From Desulfobacterales bacterium (GTDB lineage Bacteria; Desulfobacterota; Desulfobacteria; Desulfobacterales; JAFDCJ01), in NCBI GenBank assembly GCA_029932495.1, contig JAOZPY010000070.1, positions 1 to 10,226 of the forward strand: 10,226 bases of DNA. Reading direction: 5' to 3'. Every line of letters begins with the position of its first letter. The stretch's first letter is position 1. The notes beneath the pieces were generated by a model that was given only the letters and a program-made list of their open reading frames with translations, had not been told where the DNA came from and searched no databases. A program made the position numbers and the translations under genes. Of the stretch, positions 1 through 5,717 are shown piece by piece.

Positions 1-407
1 GCCGGGCCGGTTGGGTGATTGAAAACCCGAAGAAGGACTTGCCGGACTATGAAAAGTTTTATATGGTTGGGGTCAACGCGCTGCGGGGTTTTGAGCGTGA
101 TGACCTCAGCCCGCAATCCAACGGCTCTGAGATCGGCGGGGAGAGATTTGTTCAGTTTAATGCGGAACTACGGTTTCCACTGGTGAAAAAGGCCGGTGTG
201 TACGGGGCGGTTTTCTTCGATACCGGCAATATTGCCAAGACGGGGGACCGCATCGAGTTGACAAATCTGCGGCAAAGTGCGGGCACCGGTATTCGCTGGA
301 TGTCGCCCATGGGACCGATCATATTGGAATATGGCTGGATTCTGGATCGCAAAAAAAACGATCACGGCAGCGGGGCCTGGGTGTTTTCCATGGCGTCGAG
401 TTTTTAA
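1..407 (+). CDS. bamA: Outer-membrane assembly factor BamA, C-terminal part (5' end outside window)
   Basis: This is the last ~135 codons of an Omp85-family protein, the central barrel of the BAM complex that folds and inserts outer-membrane proteins. The frame is open from the left edge (first full codon at 3), so the in-frame GTG at 15 is internal and not a start. The sequence shows the Omp85 loop-6 motif Leu-Arg-Gly-Phe at 81-92. Alternating-residue beta strands follow (for example around VQFNAELRFPLV and YGAVFFDTGNI). The final strand ends GAWVFSMASSF, with a terminal Phe at 402-404 directly before TAA, which is the C-terminal beta-signal of barrel proteins. The next gene encodes a Skp-like chaperone, the usual partner of bamA. 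The POTRA domains and most of the barrel are outside the window. TamA or another Omp85 protein is the alternative, but the skp-lpxD context favours BamA. Confidence 0.93.
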   Translation, partial: RAGWVIENPKKDLPDYEKFYMVGVNALRGFERDDLSPQSNGSEIGGERFVQFNAELRFPLVKKAGVYGAVFFDTGNIAKTGDRIELTNLRQSAGTGIRWMSPMGPIILEYGWILDRKKNDHGSGAWVFSMASSF

Positions 408-456
408 CTGCTTGCTTGAAGGGGTTTAAAATTCAGGCGGCTGCGGTTGTTTTCAG

Positions 457-489
457 TTGCAAATCAATTAAAAATCGAGCAAATATAGG
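457..489 (+). promoter_or_regulatory. Possible weak sigma-70-type promoter upstream of skp/ompH
   Basis: The 154-bp gap between bamA and skp is the only sizeable non-coding stretch and is AT-richer than the genes. TTGCAA at 457-462 resembles a -35 box. The A/T-rich AAATATAGG segment at 481-489 could hold a -10 box, but neither element is close to consensus and the spacing is ambiguous (about 17-21 bp). If real, it would give the skp-lpx genes transcription independent of bamA. This is a guess from sequence pattern only. Confidence 0.2.
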
Positions 490-500
490 GTAGGACCGTC

Positions 501-526
501 ACGGCGCCGCTGAAGAGGGTCGCCGT
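501..526 (+). repeat. Inverted repeat (6-bp stem) in the skp/ompH leader
   Basis: ACGGCG at 501-506 is the exact reverse complement of CGCCGT at 521-526, separated by 14 bases. In RNA this could form a short GC-rich hairpin ending about 25 bases before the skp Shine-Dalgarno sequence. No T-run follows, so it is not an intrinsic terminator. A stem this short could occur by chance. Confidence 0.3.
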
Positions 527-550
527 TGCTGCATTTTACAACAAAGAAAA

Positions 551-556
551 GGGGAG
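551..556 (+). promoter_or_regulatory. Ribosome binding site fixing the skp/ompH start at 562
   Basis: GGGGAG lies five bases before the ATG at 562. This supports that ATG over the in-frame TTG at 526, which would add 12 residues ahead of the basic start of the signal peptide. Confidence 0.75.
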
Positions 557-561
557 TTGTC

Positions 562-1104
562 ATGCGAGCAGTGAAATCCGCGTACAGCATATTTTTTGTT
601 TTATGGTTTGTGATCGGTGCCGCCGGTTTTTCATCAGCGGCCGATGTCGCTAAAATCGGGGTCGTCAGTATTCAAAAAATCCTTCAAAATTCAACGGTTG
701 GCAAATCCATGCAGGTAACCCTCAAAAAAGAAGGCGCCAAGAAGGAAGCGGATCTGAAAACCCGACAGAGCGAGATCGAAAACATCCGCAAACGGCTTGA
801 GCGGGAATCCATGGTGATGAGCCGGGAAATGCGCGATGAAAAGGAACGAGACCTTCGCATAAAAATAAACGATTTTAAAACGCTGCAACAAAAATACACA
901 ACCGAAATGCAGCGAATGAATTCCCAGTTGACACAACAGATCCTGGCCGACATTGAACAATTGATAGAGGAAATTGGTAAAAAAGGGGGATACCTGTTAA
1001 TTATGGACAAACGCGGGGTGCTTTATGCTCCCGGGTCAGTCGACATCACCGATCAGCTCATCCAGAAGCTAAATGCGAAGGCGGCCAAAACAAAGAAACC
1101 GTGA
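562..1104 (+). CDS. skp: Periplasmic chaperone of the Skp/OmpH family
   Basis: The product is 180 residues and is predicted to be a periplasmic holdase that carries unfolded outer-membrane proteins to BAM. Residues 1-27 look like a Sec signal peptide: a basic start (MRAVK), a hydrophobic core (IFFVLWFVIGAAGF) and an SSAAD cleavage region, with a cut likely after Ala26 or Ala27. The mature start (KIGVVSIQKILQNS) matches the first strand of OmpH proteins. Residues ~50-130 are highly charged heptad-like helix, forming the long tentacle arms. The C-terminal segment YLLIMDKRGVLYA...DITDQLIQKLN is the family's closing sheet and helix. The tail is lysine-rich. Start 562 is chosen for its Shine-Dalgarno sequence and signal-peptide shape. 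It lies between bamA and lpxD as in many Proteobacteria. Sequence conservation in this family is low, so the call rests on architecture, end motif and context. Confidence 0.9.
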   Translation: MRAVKSAYSIFFVLWFVIGAAGFSSAADVAKIGVVSIQKILQNSTVGKSMQVTLKKEGAKKEADLKTRQSEIENIRKRLERESMVMSREMRDEKERDLRIKINDFKTLQQKYTTEMQRMNSQLTQQILADIEQLIEEIGKKGGYLLIMDKRGVLYAPGSVDITDQLIQKLNAKAAKTKKP

Positions 1105-1178
1105 TTCGTGCCTCACGGGGTGATACCTTACTTGCCAGTTCTCATTTTGTGTACGATCGATTAAGGTGGTAGTAAGCA

Positions 1179-2219
1179 ATGACGCAGGTACCCTTGTCCG
1201 AAATTGCGCGCATGGTGAACGGATTCATCATCGGCGATGCTGAAAAAATGATCCGAACCGCCGGGCCGTTTGAGACGGCCGAAAGCGACATGATTACCGT
1301 GGCCGGCAGCGCCATGTTCCTGAAGCAGATAGCCGGCAGCCGGGCGGGGGCCGTGCTCGTTCCCCGGGATTTTCAGCTGGAAACACGAACGCTGGTGCAG
1401 GTGGACCAGCCGATGGTGGCCTTTGCAAAAGTGATGCAGTTTTTTTATCCACCGGCGGCGGCGCCGATCGGGGTTCATCGCTCGGCGGTCATCGGGGAAA
1501 AATTCAGTGCCGGCGATCAGGTTGCCGTCGGTCCCCATGTTGTGATCGGCGATGAAGTCACCCTCGGTGATCGCGTCTGGCTGCAGGCCGGGGTCGTTAT
1601 TGGTGATCAGGTCAGCATCGGAAATGACGTAGTTATTTACCCCAATGTGACTGTTTTGCAGGGGTGTGTTATTGCAGATCGCGTCATTATCCATGCGGGA
1701 ACGGTGATCGGCAGCGATGGATTCGGCTTTGCGCCTGACGGCCGGGCCTATCACAAGATTCCACACACAGGGAGCGTGCAGATAGACGATGATGTTGAGA
1801 TCGGGGCCAACAACACCATTGACCGCGCCACTTTCGGCAAAACGGTGATCGGCCGGGGGGTCAAAACTGACAACCTGGTGCATATCGCCCATAACGTCGT
1901 GATCGGGCAAAACAGTGTTCTGGTGGCCCAGGTCGGCATTTCCGGCAGCGTGACCATCGGTAAAAACGCCATTCTGGCCGGGCAGGCCGGTGTTGCCGGG
2001 CATTTGCACATCGGCGATGGTGCTACGGTCGGTCCGCAAACCGGGGTGGGGAAATCGGTAGCCGATGGGCAGATTGTGTCTTCAGGTATCCCGCAGATGC
2101 CTCACCGGTTGTGGTTGCGGGTTCAGCGGCTGATCCCCAAACTGCCGGAATTCAGCAAAAAACTTGCGCTGCTTGAAAAAAAACTGCAAACCCTGGAAAA
2201 AAACGGAGGTGGAAAATGA
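1179..2219 (+). CDS. lpxD: UDP-3-O-acylglucosamine N-acyltransferase LpxD
   Basis: This cytoplasmic enzyme adds the second 3-hydroxyacyl chain, from acyl-ACP, to the 2-amino group of the UDP-3-O-acyl-sugar, the third committed lipid A step. The product is 346 residues, close to the usual ~340. Residues ~1-95 form the N-terminal uridine-binding domain (LSEIARMVNG..., GAVLVPRDF). Residues ~100-310 are left-handed beta-helix with many hexapeptide repeats (for example VVIGDEVTLGDRVWL, VTIGKNAILAGQAGV). His238, in NLVHIAHNVVIG, aligns with catalytic His239 of E. coli LpxD by eye, and His235 lies three residues before it. The C-terminus is a Lys/Leu-rich helix (KKLALLEKKLQTLEK), typical of LpxD trimers and ACP contact. 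The ATG at 1179 has AAGGTGG nine bases upstream. The stop overlaps the fabZ start in ATGA (2216-2219), implying coupled translation. Confidence 0.97.
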   Translation: MTQVPLSEIARMVNGFIIGDAEKMIRTAGPFETAESDMITVAGSAMFLKQIAGSRAGAVLVPRDFQLETRTLVQVDQPMVAFAKVMQFFYPPAAAPIGVHRSAVIGEKFSAGDQVAVGPHVVIGDEVTLGDRVWLQAGVVIGDQVSIGNDVVIYPNVTVLQGCVIADRVIIHAGTVIGSDGFGFAPDGRAYHKIPHTGSVQIDDDVEIGANNTIDRATFGKTVIGRGVKTDNLVHIAHNVVIGQNSVLVAQVGISGSVTIGKNAILAGQAGVAGHLHIGDGATVGPQTGVGKSVADGQIVSSGIPQMPHRLWLRVQRLIPKLPEFSKKLALLEKKLQTLEKNGGGK

Positions 2220-2662
2220 AATCAGGCTCTGATATCGGGGCCATCATGGAATTGTTGCCCCATCGCTACCCGTTTTTGCTGGTGGACCGGGTCATTGAGC
2301 TGGTACCCGGTGAGCGGATCGTAGCGTTGAAAAACGTCACGATCAACGAGCCTTTTTTCCAGGGTCACTTCCCGGGCAGACCCATTATGCCCGGGGTGCT
2401 CATCATTGAAGCCATGGCCCAGGCCGGCGGTATCCTAGCCAATGAATCGGCGCCAGTCGAGCAAAAGGGCCGGCTGATTTACTTCATGGGCATGGATAAA
2501 GTCCGGTTTCGTCGGCCTGTCATCCCGGGAGATCAGATTATATTTGAAGCCAATTTATTGAAATTACGATCAAAAGCGGCTAAAATGGCAGGCAGGGCAA
2601 CTGTTGATGGTCAACTGGCCGCCGAAGCCGAGCTGATGGCTTCCTTCGGAGAAAATATATGA
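2216..2662 (+). CDS. fabZ: 3-hydroxyacyl-[ACP] dehydratase FabZ
   Basis: A 148-residue hotdog-fold enzyme that dehydrates 3-hydroxyacyl-ACP to trans-2-enoyl-ACP in fatty acid elongation. Its substrate pool is the one LpxA and LpxD draw from, so it sets the balance between phospholipid and lipid A. Visible family marks are LLPHRYPFLLVDRV (residues 13-26), the catalytic helix segment GHFPGRPIMPGV with His51, and Glu65 in IIEAMAQ, matching the His/Glu pair of FabZ. Later segments (FMGMDKVRFRRPVIPGD) are also typical. GGAGGT at 2205-2210 lies five bases before the ATG. The gene overlaps lpxD upstream and lpxA downstream by ATGA, a tight translationally coupled triplet. The FabA isomerase is unlikely because length and motifs are those of FabZ. 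Confidence 0.97.
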   Translation: MKSGSDIGAIMELLPHRYPFLLVDRVIELVPGERIVALKNVTINEPFFQGHFPGRPIMPGVLIIEAMAQAGGILANESAPVEQKGRLIYFMGMDKVRFRRPVIPGDQIIFEANLLKLRSKAAKMAGRATVDGQLAAEAELMASFGENI

Positions 2663-3429
2663 TTCACCCCACAGCCATTATCAGTGCGAATGCTGAAATT
2701 GACGAGAATGTGGAAATCGGGCCCTATTCGGTTGTTGCCGATAATGTTTATATCGGATCCGGCACGGTACTGGGGCCCCATGTGACCGTCGATCCTTACG
2801 TGTCCATCGGCTCGGATTGCCATATTTTCCAGTACGCTTCGGTGGGCGGTGAACCCCAGGCGATTAAATTCAAGGGCGAAAAAACCTATGTCAAGATCGG
2901 TCGCGGGACGGTGGTGCGGGAATTTGCCACCATTAACCGGGGTACAGCTTTTGGCACGGGAATCACCGAGATCGGAGAGGAAAATCTGCTGATGGCTTAC
3001 TGCCATGTCGCCCATGACTGCAAAACGGGCCGGCGGGTCGTACTGGCAAACAATGCCACTTTGGCCGGGCATATCACCATCGGTGATTATGTCACCATTG
3101 GGGGGTTGGTGGCGATTCATCAGTTTGTCCGTGTGGGTGATCATGCCTATGTCGGCGGAAAATCCGCCATCCCCAAAGACATCCCGCCCTATGTGATTGC
3201 CGCCGGAGACCGCGCCAGACTCTATGGCCTCAACCGGGTGGGGCTGAAACGGTTCGGATTTTCAGAAACCACCGTAACTGCCCTAAAGAGGGTATATCGC
3301 ATCTTTTTTCGCATCGGCATCACCCTCAATGAAGCCATTGAACGATCACTGGCGGAAGTTGACCATCTGCCGGAAGTGCTTAATTTTATCAATTTTATTA
3401 AATCATCCAACCGGGGAATCACTCGATGA
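2659..3429 (+). CDS. lpxA: Acyl-[ACP]-UDP-GlcNAc O-acyltransferase LpxA
   Basis: The first lipid A enzyme: it transfers a 3-hydroxyacyl chain from ACP to the 3-position of UDP-GlcNAc (or to a 3-amino analogue in some bacteria). The product is 256 residues, the usual LpxA size. Residues ~1-185 are hexapeptide beta-helix (IGPYSVVADNVYIG...). His119 in CHVAHDC aligns with catalytic His125 of E. coli, and Lys70 in PQAIKF with Lys76. Segments LANNATLAGH, AIHQFVRVGDH and IPPYVIAAGDRARLYGLN are LpxA signatures. The C-terminal helical domain ends NRGITR. By the same alignment Gly167 matches E. coli Gly173, the hydrocarbon-ruler position that permits a C14 chain. GGAG at 2648-2651 precedes the start, which overlaps fabZ by ATGA. 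The stop at 3427-3429 overlaps another ATG. An oxidoreductase follows instead of lpxB. Confidence 0.97.
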   Translation: MIHPTAIISANAEIDENVEIGPYSVVADNVYIGSGTVLGPHVTVDPYVSIGSDCHIFQYASVGGEPQAIKFKGEKTYVKIGRGTVVREFATINRGTAFGTGITEIGEENLLMAYCHVAHDCKTGRRVVLANNATLAGHITIGDYVTIGGLVAIHQFVRVGDHAYVGGKSAIPKDIPPYVIAAGDRARLYGLNRVGLKRFGFSETTVTALKRVYRIFFRIGITLNEAIERSLAEVDHLPEVLNFINFIKSSNRGITR

Positions 3430-3527
3430 GGCCCTTTGCTCTTTTTATCCGGCCGTCCTGCCGGGCGGGCAGTGCTTTTTCAGCGGCAGGCAACTTGAAA
3501 ACGGGCAACACGGGAGCGCGCGTTTAA
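3426..3527 (+). CDS. Possible 33-residue ORF bridging lpxA and the oxidoreductase gene
   Basis: An ORF of 33 codons starts at the ATG that overlaps the lpxA stop (ATGA, 3426-3429) and ends in a TAA at 3525-3527, whose last A is the first base of the oxidoreductase ATG. The peptide begins MRPFALFIRPSCRAG and ends NTGARV. It is basic, without a clear membrane segment or known domain. The double overlap copies the ATGA couplings used earlier in the operon, so ribosomes finishing lpxA could translate it and reinitiate on the oxidoreductase. It could equally be a chance ORF in a 97-bp spacer, or the remnant of a lost gene. I do not recognise the product and infer no function beyond possible translational coupling. 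Confidence 0.25.
   Translation: MRPFALFIRPSCRAGSAFSAAGNLKTGNTGARV
3458..3480 (+). other. GC stem-loop followed by a T-run in the lpxA-oxidoreductase spacer
   Basis: CTGCC at 3458-3462 can pair with GGCAG at 3468-3472 around a 5-base loop. TGC and five T residues follow (3476-3480). The layout resembles a weak intrinsic terminator or attenuator, but the stem is only 5 bp, the T-run is short and three bases separate them. It lies inside the 33-codon ORF. Operon genes continue at once, so full termination here is unlikely. Confidence 0.2.
3512..3516 (+). promoter_or_regulatory. Ribosome binding site of the oxidoreductase gene
   Basis: GGGAG lies ten bases before the ATG at 3527. It supports that start, which is also where the Rossmann-fold domain begins. 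The frame is open further upstream into lpxA, but I see no ATG, GTG or TTG in frame between the lpxA stop and 3527. Confidence 0.55.
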
Positions 3528-4483
3528 TGCCGGAAATTCGATTGGCGGTCATCGGGGTTGGCTATCTCGGAAAATTTCACGCCGAAAAATATGCCCGCAT
3601 GGACAACGTGAAGCTGACCGCTGTGGTGGATATCCAGCAATCGCGGGCGCAAGAAGTTGCCGCCATGCTCGGCACACGCGCCTATACCGATTACCGGAAA
3701 TTGCGCGGGGCTGTTGATGCGGTCAGCATCGCGGTGCCAACGGCGGCCCATTTTGATGTGGGCCGTTTTTTTCTCAGCCATGATGTGGACGTGCTGGTTG
3801 AAAAACCCATTACCACCAGCCTGGAGCAGGCCGATGAACTGATCCGGATTGCCGAGTCCCGGGGCTGCATTCTGCAGGTGGGGCACCTGGAGCGATTCAA
3901 CCCGGCGGTGGTGGCCCTGAAAGATATCGTTCACAATCCCATGTTCATCGAGGCCCATCGCCTGAGCATCTATAAAGGCCGCAGCACCGATATCAGTGTG
4001 GTGCTGGATTTGATGATCCATGACATTGACATTATCATGACCCTGGTCAATTCTGGAATCAAAAGCATCCATGCGGCCGGGGCGCCGGTCGTCTGCCGGC
4101 ATGCCGATATTGCCAATGCCCGTCTGGAGTTTGACAGCGGATGCGTGGCCAATGTCACCGCCAGCCGCATCTCCATCAAGAATCAACGCAAAATTCGGCT
4201 GTTTCAAAAAGATACTTACGTATCGGTTGACTTTGCTGCCCGGGATATTACGATCATTGGCCGGGCCGGGGGCAACGGTGACGGGCTCATCCCCGGTATG
4301 GACATCCGCCAGCTGTCTTTTTCCGAAGCCGACGCTCTGGAAGATGAACTGGCCGCCTATATCCAGGCCGTCGCCACCCGACAGACCCCGCCGGTTCCCG
4401 GTCAGGCAGGTCGCAAGGCACTGCAGGTCGCCCTGGAGATCATGAATCAGATCAACGCCGCCATCGCACGTTATGGGGAGTAA
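3527..4483 (+). CDS. Gfo/Idh/MocA-family NAD(P)-dependent oxidoreductase of the lipid A cluster (GnnA-like candidate)
   Basis: A 318-residue dehydrogenase. Residues 4-35 are a Rossmann beta-alpha-beta unit with the nucleotide loop GVGYLG (10-15) and an acidic end of strand 2 (Asp35), favouring NAD(H). The EKP motif of the family is at 92-94. GHLERFNPA (119-127) and DLMIHDIDI (161-169) follow, with Lys93 and His165 as likely active-site residues. The C-terminal half is the family's substrate-binding sheet domain. It lies between lpxA and lpxB, five bases before lpxB. In Acidithiobacillus and Leptospira, GnnA of this family oxidises the 3-OH of UDP-GlcNAc, and the aminotransferase GnnB then makes the 3-amino sugar acylated by LpxA. 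No gnnB is present in this window, so the substrate is not established. The family is broad and other UDP-sugar reactions are possible. The family call is sure; the GnnA role is inferred from position. Confidence 0.9.
   Translation: MPEIRLAVIGVGYLGKFHAEKYARMDNVKLTAVVDIQQSRAQEVAAMLGTRAYTDYRKLRGAVDAVSIAVPTAAHFDVGRFFLSHDVDVLVEKPITTSLEQADELIRIAESRGCILQVGHLERFNPAVVALKDIVHNPMFIEAHRLSIYKGRSTDISVVLDLMIHDIDIIMTLVNSGIKSIHAAGAPVVCRHADIANARLEFDSGCVANVTASRISIKNQRKIRLFQKDTYVSVDFAARDITIIGRAGGNGDGLIPGMDIRQLSFSEADALEDELAAYIQAVATRQTPPVPGQAGRKALQVALEIMNQINAAIARYGE
4475..4480 (+). promoter_or_regulatory. Ribosome binding site of lpxB, inside the end of the oxidoreductase gene
   Basis: GGGGAG is immediately followed by the upstream gene's TAA (4481-4483) and lies eight bases before the ATG at 4489. 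It supports this start and therefore the extended LpxB N-terminus. Confidence 0.7.
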
Positions 4484-4488
4484 GCCGC

Positions 4489-5688
4489 ATGGGCCATCTG
4501 TCAGCCAATCTGCCGCATCCGGGATGGACAGACGCCAAGACCACAGCGCCGCGATTTTGCATTGCTCTTGTTGCCGGGGAGACCTCCGGTGATCAGCACG
4601 CTGCCCGGCTTGTCAGCGCCATGCAGCAAAAAGATCCGAACCTGTTTTTTTGCGGAATCGGCGGTCCGGCCCTGCAACAGGCCGGGGTCCGGATCGTGAC
4701 GGATGCCGCCGGCCTTTCGGTGGTTGGCATCACCGAAGTATTTGCCCGGCTGCCAGCCATTTTTCATGGCCTGGCGGTCATGAAAAAGCTGCTGAAAAGC
4801 CTGCGGCCCGACCTGCTGATTCTCATCGATTTTCCTGACTTTAATCTTCACGTGGCGGCCGCGGCAAAAAAAATAGGGATTCCGGTACTGTATTATATCA
4901 GTCCCCAGGTGTGGGCCTGGCGGCGTGGTCGTGTCAGGCGCATCGCCCGACTGGTGGACCACATGGCCGTCATTTTACCCTTTGAAGAGGATTTTTACAG
5001 GCAGCACAATGTGCCGGTGAGCTTTGTCGGTCATCCACTCGTTGACGGGCCGTCAGCTGTTTGTCGTCAAAATTTGAAAACCACTGACGTCAACCGACCC
5101 GTCATCGGTCTGTTGCCGGGATCGCGCAGCAGTGAAATCGCGAGACATCTTCCGGTGATGTTGGAGGCGGCTGCAATTTTAAAGGCTGAAACAAAGGCCG
5201 CCGAGTTTCTAATTTCCCATGCCCCATCGGTTTCAAAAGGGCAGATAGACGCCATCATGGCCGAACACGCCGGGGCAGCTGCACTGGAAGTGATATCCGC
5301 CCCGGTGGAGACTGTTTTTGAACGCAGCGATATGGTCATCGCAGCTTCCGGGACGGTTACCCTGCAGGCGGCACTGCATGGCACCCCCATGGTGATTATC
5401 TACCGCGTGTCACCGGTCAGTTTCTGGCTGGGCCGGGCGCTGGTACGGGTGCCGCACATTGGTCTTGTCAATCTGGTGGGCGGAGAGCAAATCGTTCCGG
5501 AACTGGTACAGCACGAGGCCCGGCCCGATAAAATCGCTGGAGCGGTGAAACACCTGTTGCACAACCCGCAAGAGTTAAATCACCTTAAACAGCAACTGCT
5601 CGGCCTGCGTGATGTGCTGGGAGGCCCCGGGGCTGCAGCGCGGGTGGCTGACATTGCATTGAGCCTGCTTTCCGATAAGCGCTTTTGA
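4489..5688 (+). CDS. lpxB: Lipid-A-disaccharide synthase LpxB
   Basis: A GT19 glycosyltransferase at the inner face of the inner membrane that joins 2,3-diacylglucosamine 1-phosphate (lipid X) to its UDP form, giving the tetraacyl disaccharide 1-phosphate. The product is 399 residues against ~380 usually. The excess is an N-terminal leader of about 20 residues before the first strand (CIALVAGETSGD, 24-35). It cannot be trimmed to a later ATG or GTG because none lies in frame there. Family motifs are DFPDFN (114-119, Asp117 aligning with E. coli Asp98), YYISPQVWAWR, ILPFEEDFY, FVGHPLVDG, LLPGSRSSEI (Arg213), ASGTVTLQAALHGTPMV and NLVGGEQIVPELVQ. The last three form the nucleotide-binding C-terminal domain. 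The gene starts five bases after the oxidoreductase and ends 29 bases before msbA. Its substrate needs an LpxH, LpxI or LpxG enzyme not found in this window. Confidence 0.97.
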   Translation: MGHLSANLPHPGWTDAKTTAPRFCIALVAGETSGDQHAARLVSAMQQKDPNLFFCGIGGPALQQAGVRIVTDAAGLSVVGITEVFARLPAIFHGLAVMKKLLKSLRPDLLILIDFPDFNLHVAAAAKKIGIPVLYYISPQVWAWRRGRVRRIARLVDHMAVILPFEEDFYRQHNVPVSFVGHPLVDGPSAVCRQNLKTTDVNRPVIGLLPGSRSSEIARHLPVMLEAAAILKAETKAAEFLISHAPSVSKGQIDAIMAEHAGAAALEVISAPVETVFERSDMVIAASGTVTLQAALHGTPMVIIYRVSPVSFWLGRALVRVPHIGLVNLVGGEQIVPELVQHEARPDKIAGAVKHLLHNPQELNHLKQQLLGLRDVLGGPGAAARVADIALSLLSDKRF

Positions 5689-5717
5689 GCCGACCGGCTG
5701 CTTGAAGACGTTAAATT

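Noticed and set aside
526..561. TTG start at 526 for skp/ompH
   Set aside because: The ATG at 562 has GGGGAG at ideal spacing and starts a normal signal peptide; the longer form would put 12 residues in front of it.
1161..2039. 292-codon open frame on the - strand opposite lpxD
   Set aside because: It lies wholly against a clear lpxD with catalytic motifs. The repetitive hexapeptide-coding DNA avoids stops in the opposite frame. The translation is His/Asp-rich with no domain.
1500..2040. Recurring GTGATCGGC/ATCGGCGAT-like words in lpxD, as a DNA repeat or binding-site array
   Set aside because: They are explained by the hexapeptide repeat coding (Val-Ile-Gly-Asp type) of the beta-helix and are in frame with it.
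2611..3144. 177-codon open frame on the - strand opposite lpxA
   Set aside because: Same effect over the LpxA hexapeptide repeats; no motif or plausible start context.
3329..3526. Upstream extension of the oxidoreductase frame into lpxA
   Set aside because: It would overlap lpxA by about 100 bases. The added residues match nothing in the family, and the Rossmann fold starts at the 3527 ATG.
3524..4207. 227-codon open frame on the - strand opposite the oxidoreductase
   Set aside because: Translation is rich in His, Gln and Asp as expected from reading a coding strand backwards. The + strand gene has full Rossmann and EKP motifs.
5688..5699. AGCC...GGCT inverted repeat after the lpxB stop, as a terminator
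   Set aside because: The stem is only 4 bp, no T-run follows, and msbA begins 18 bases later.
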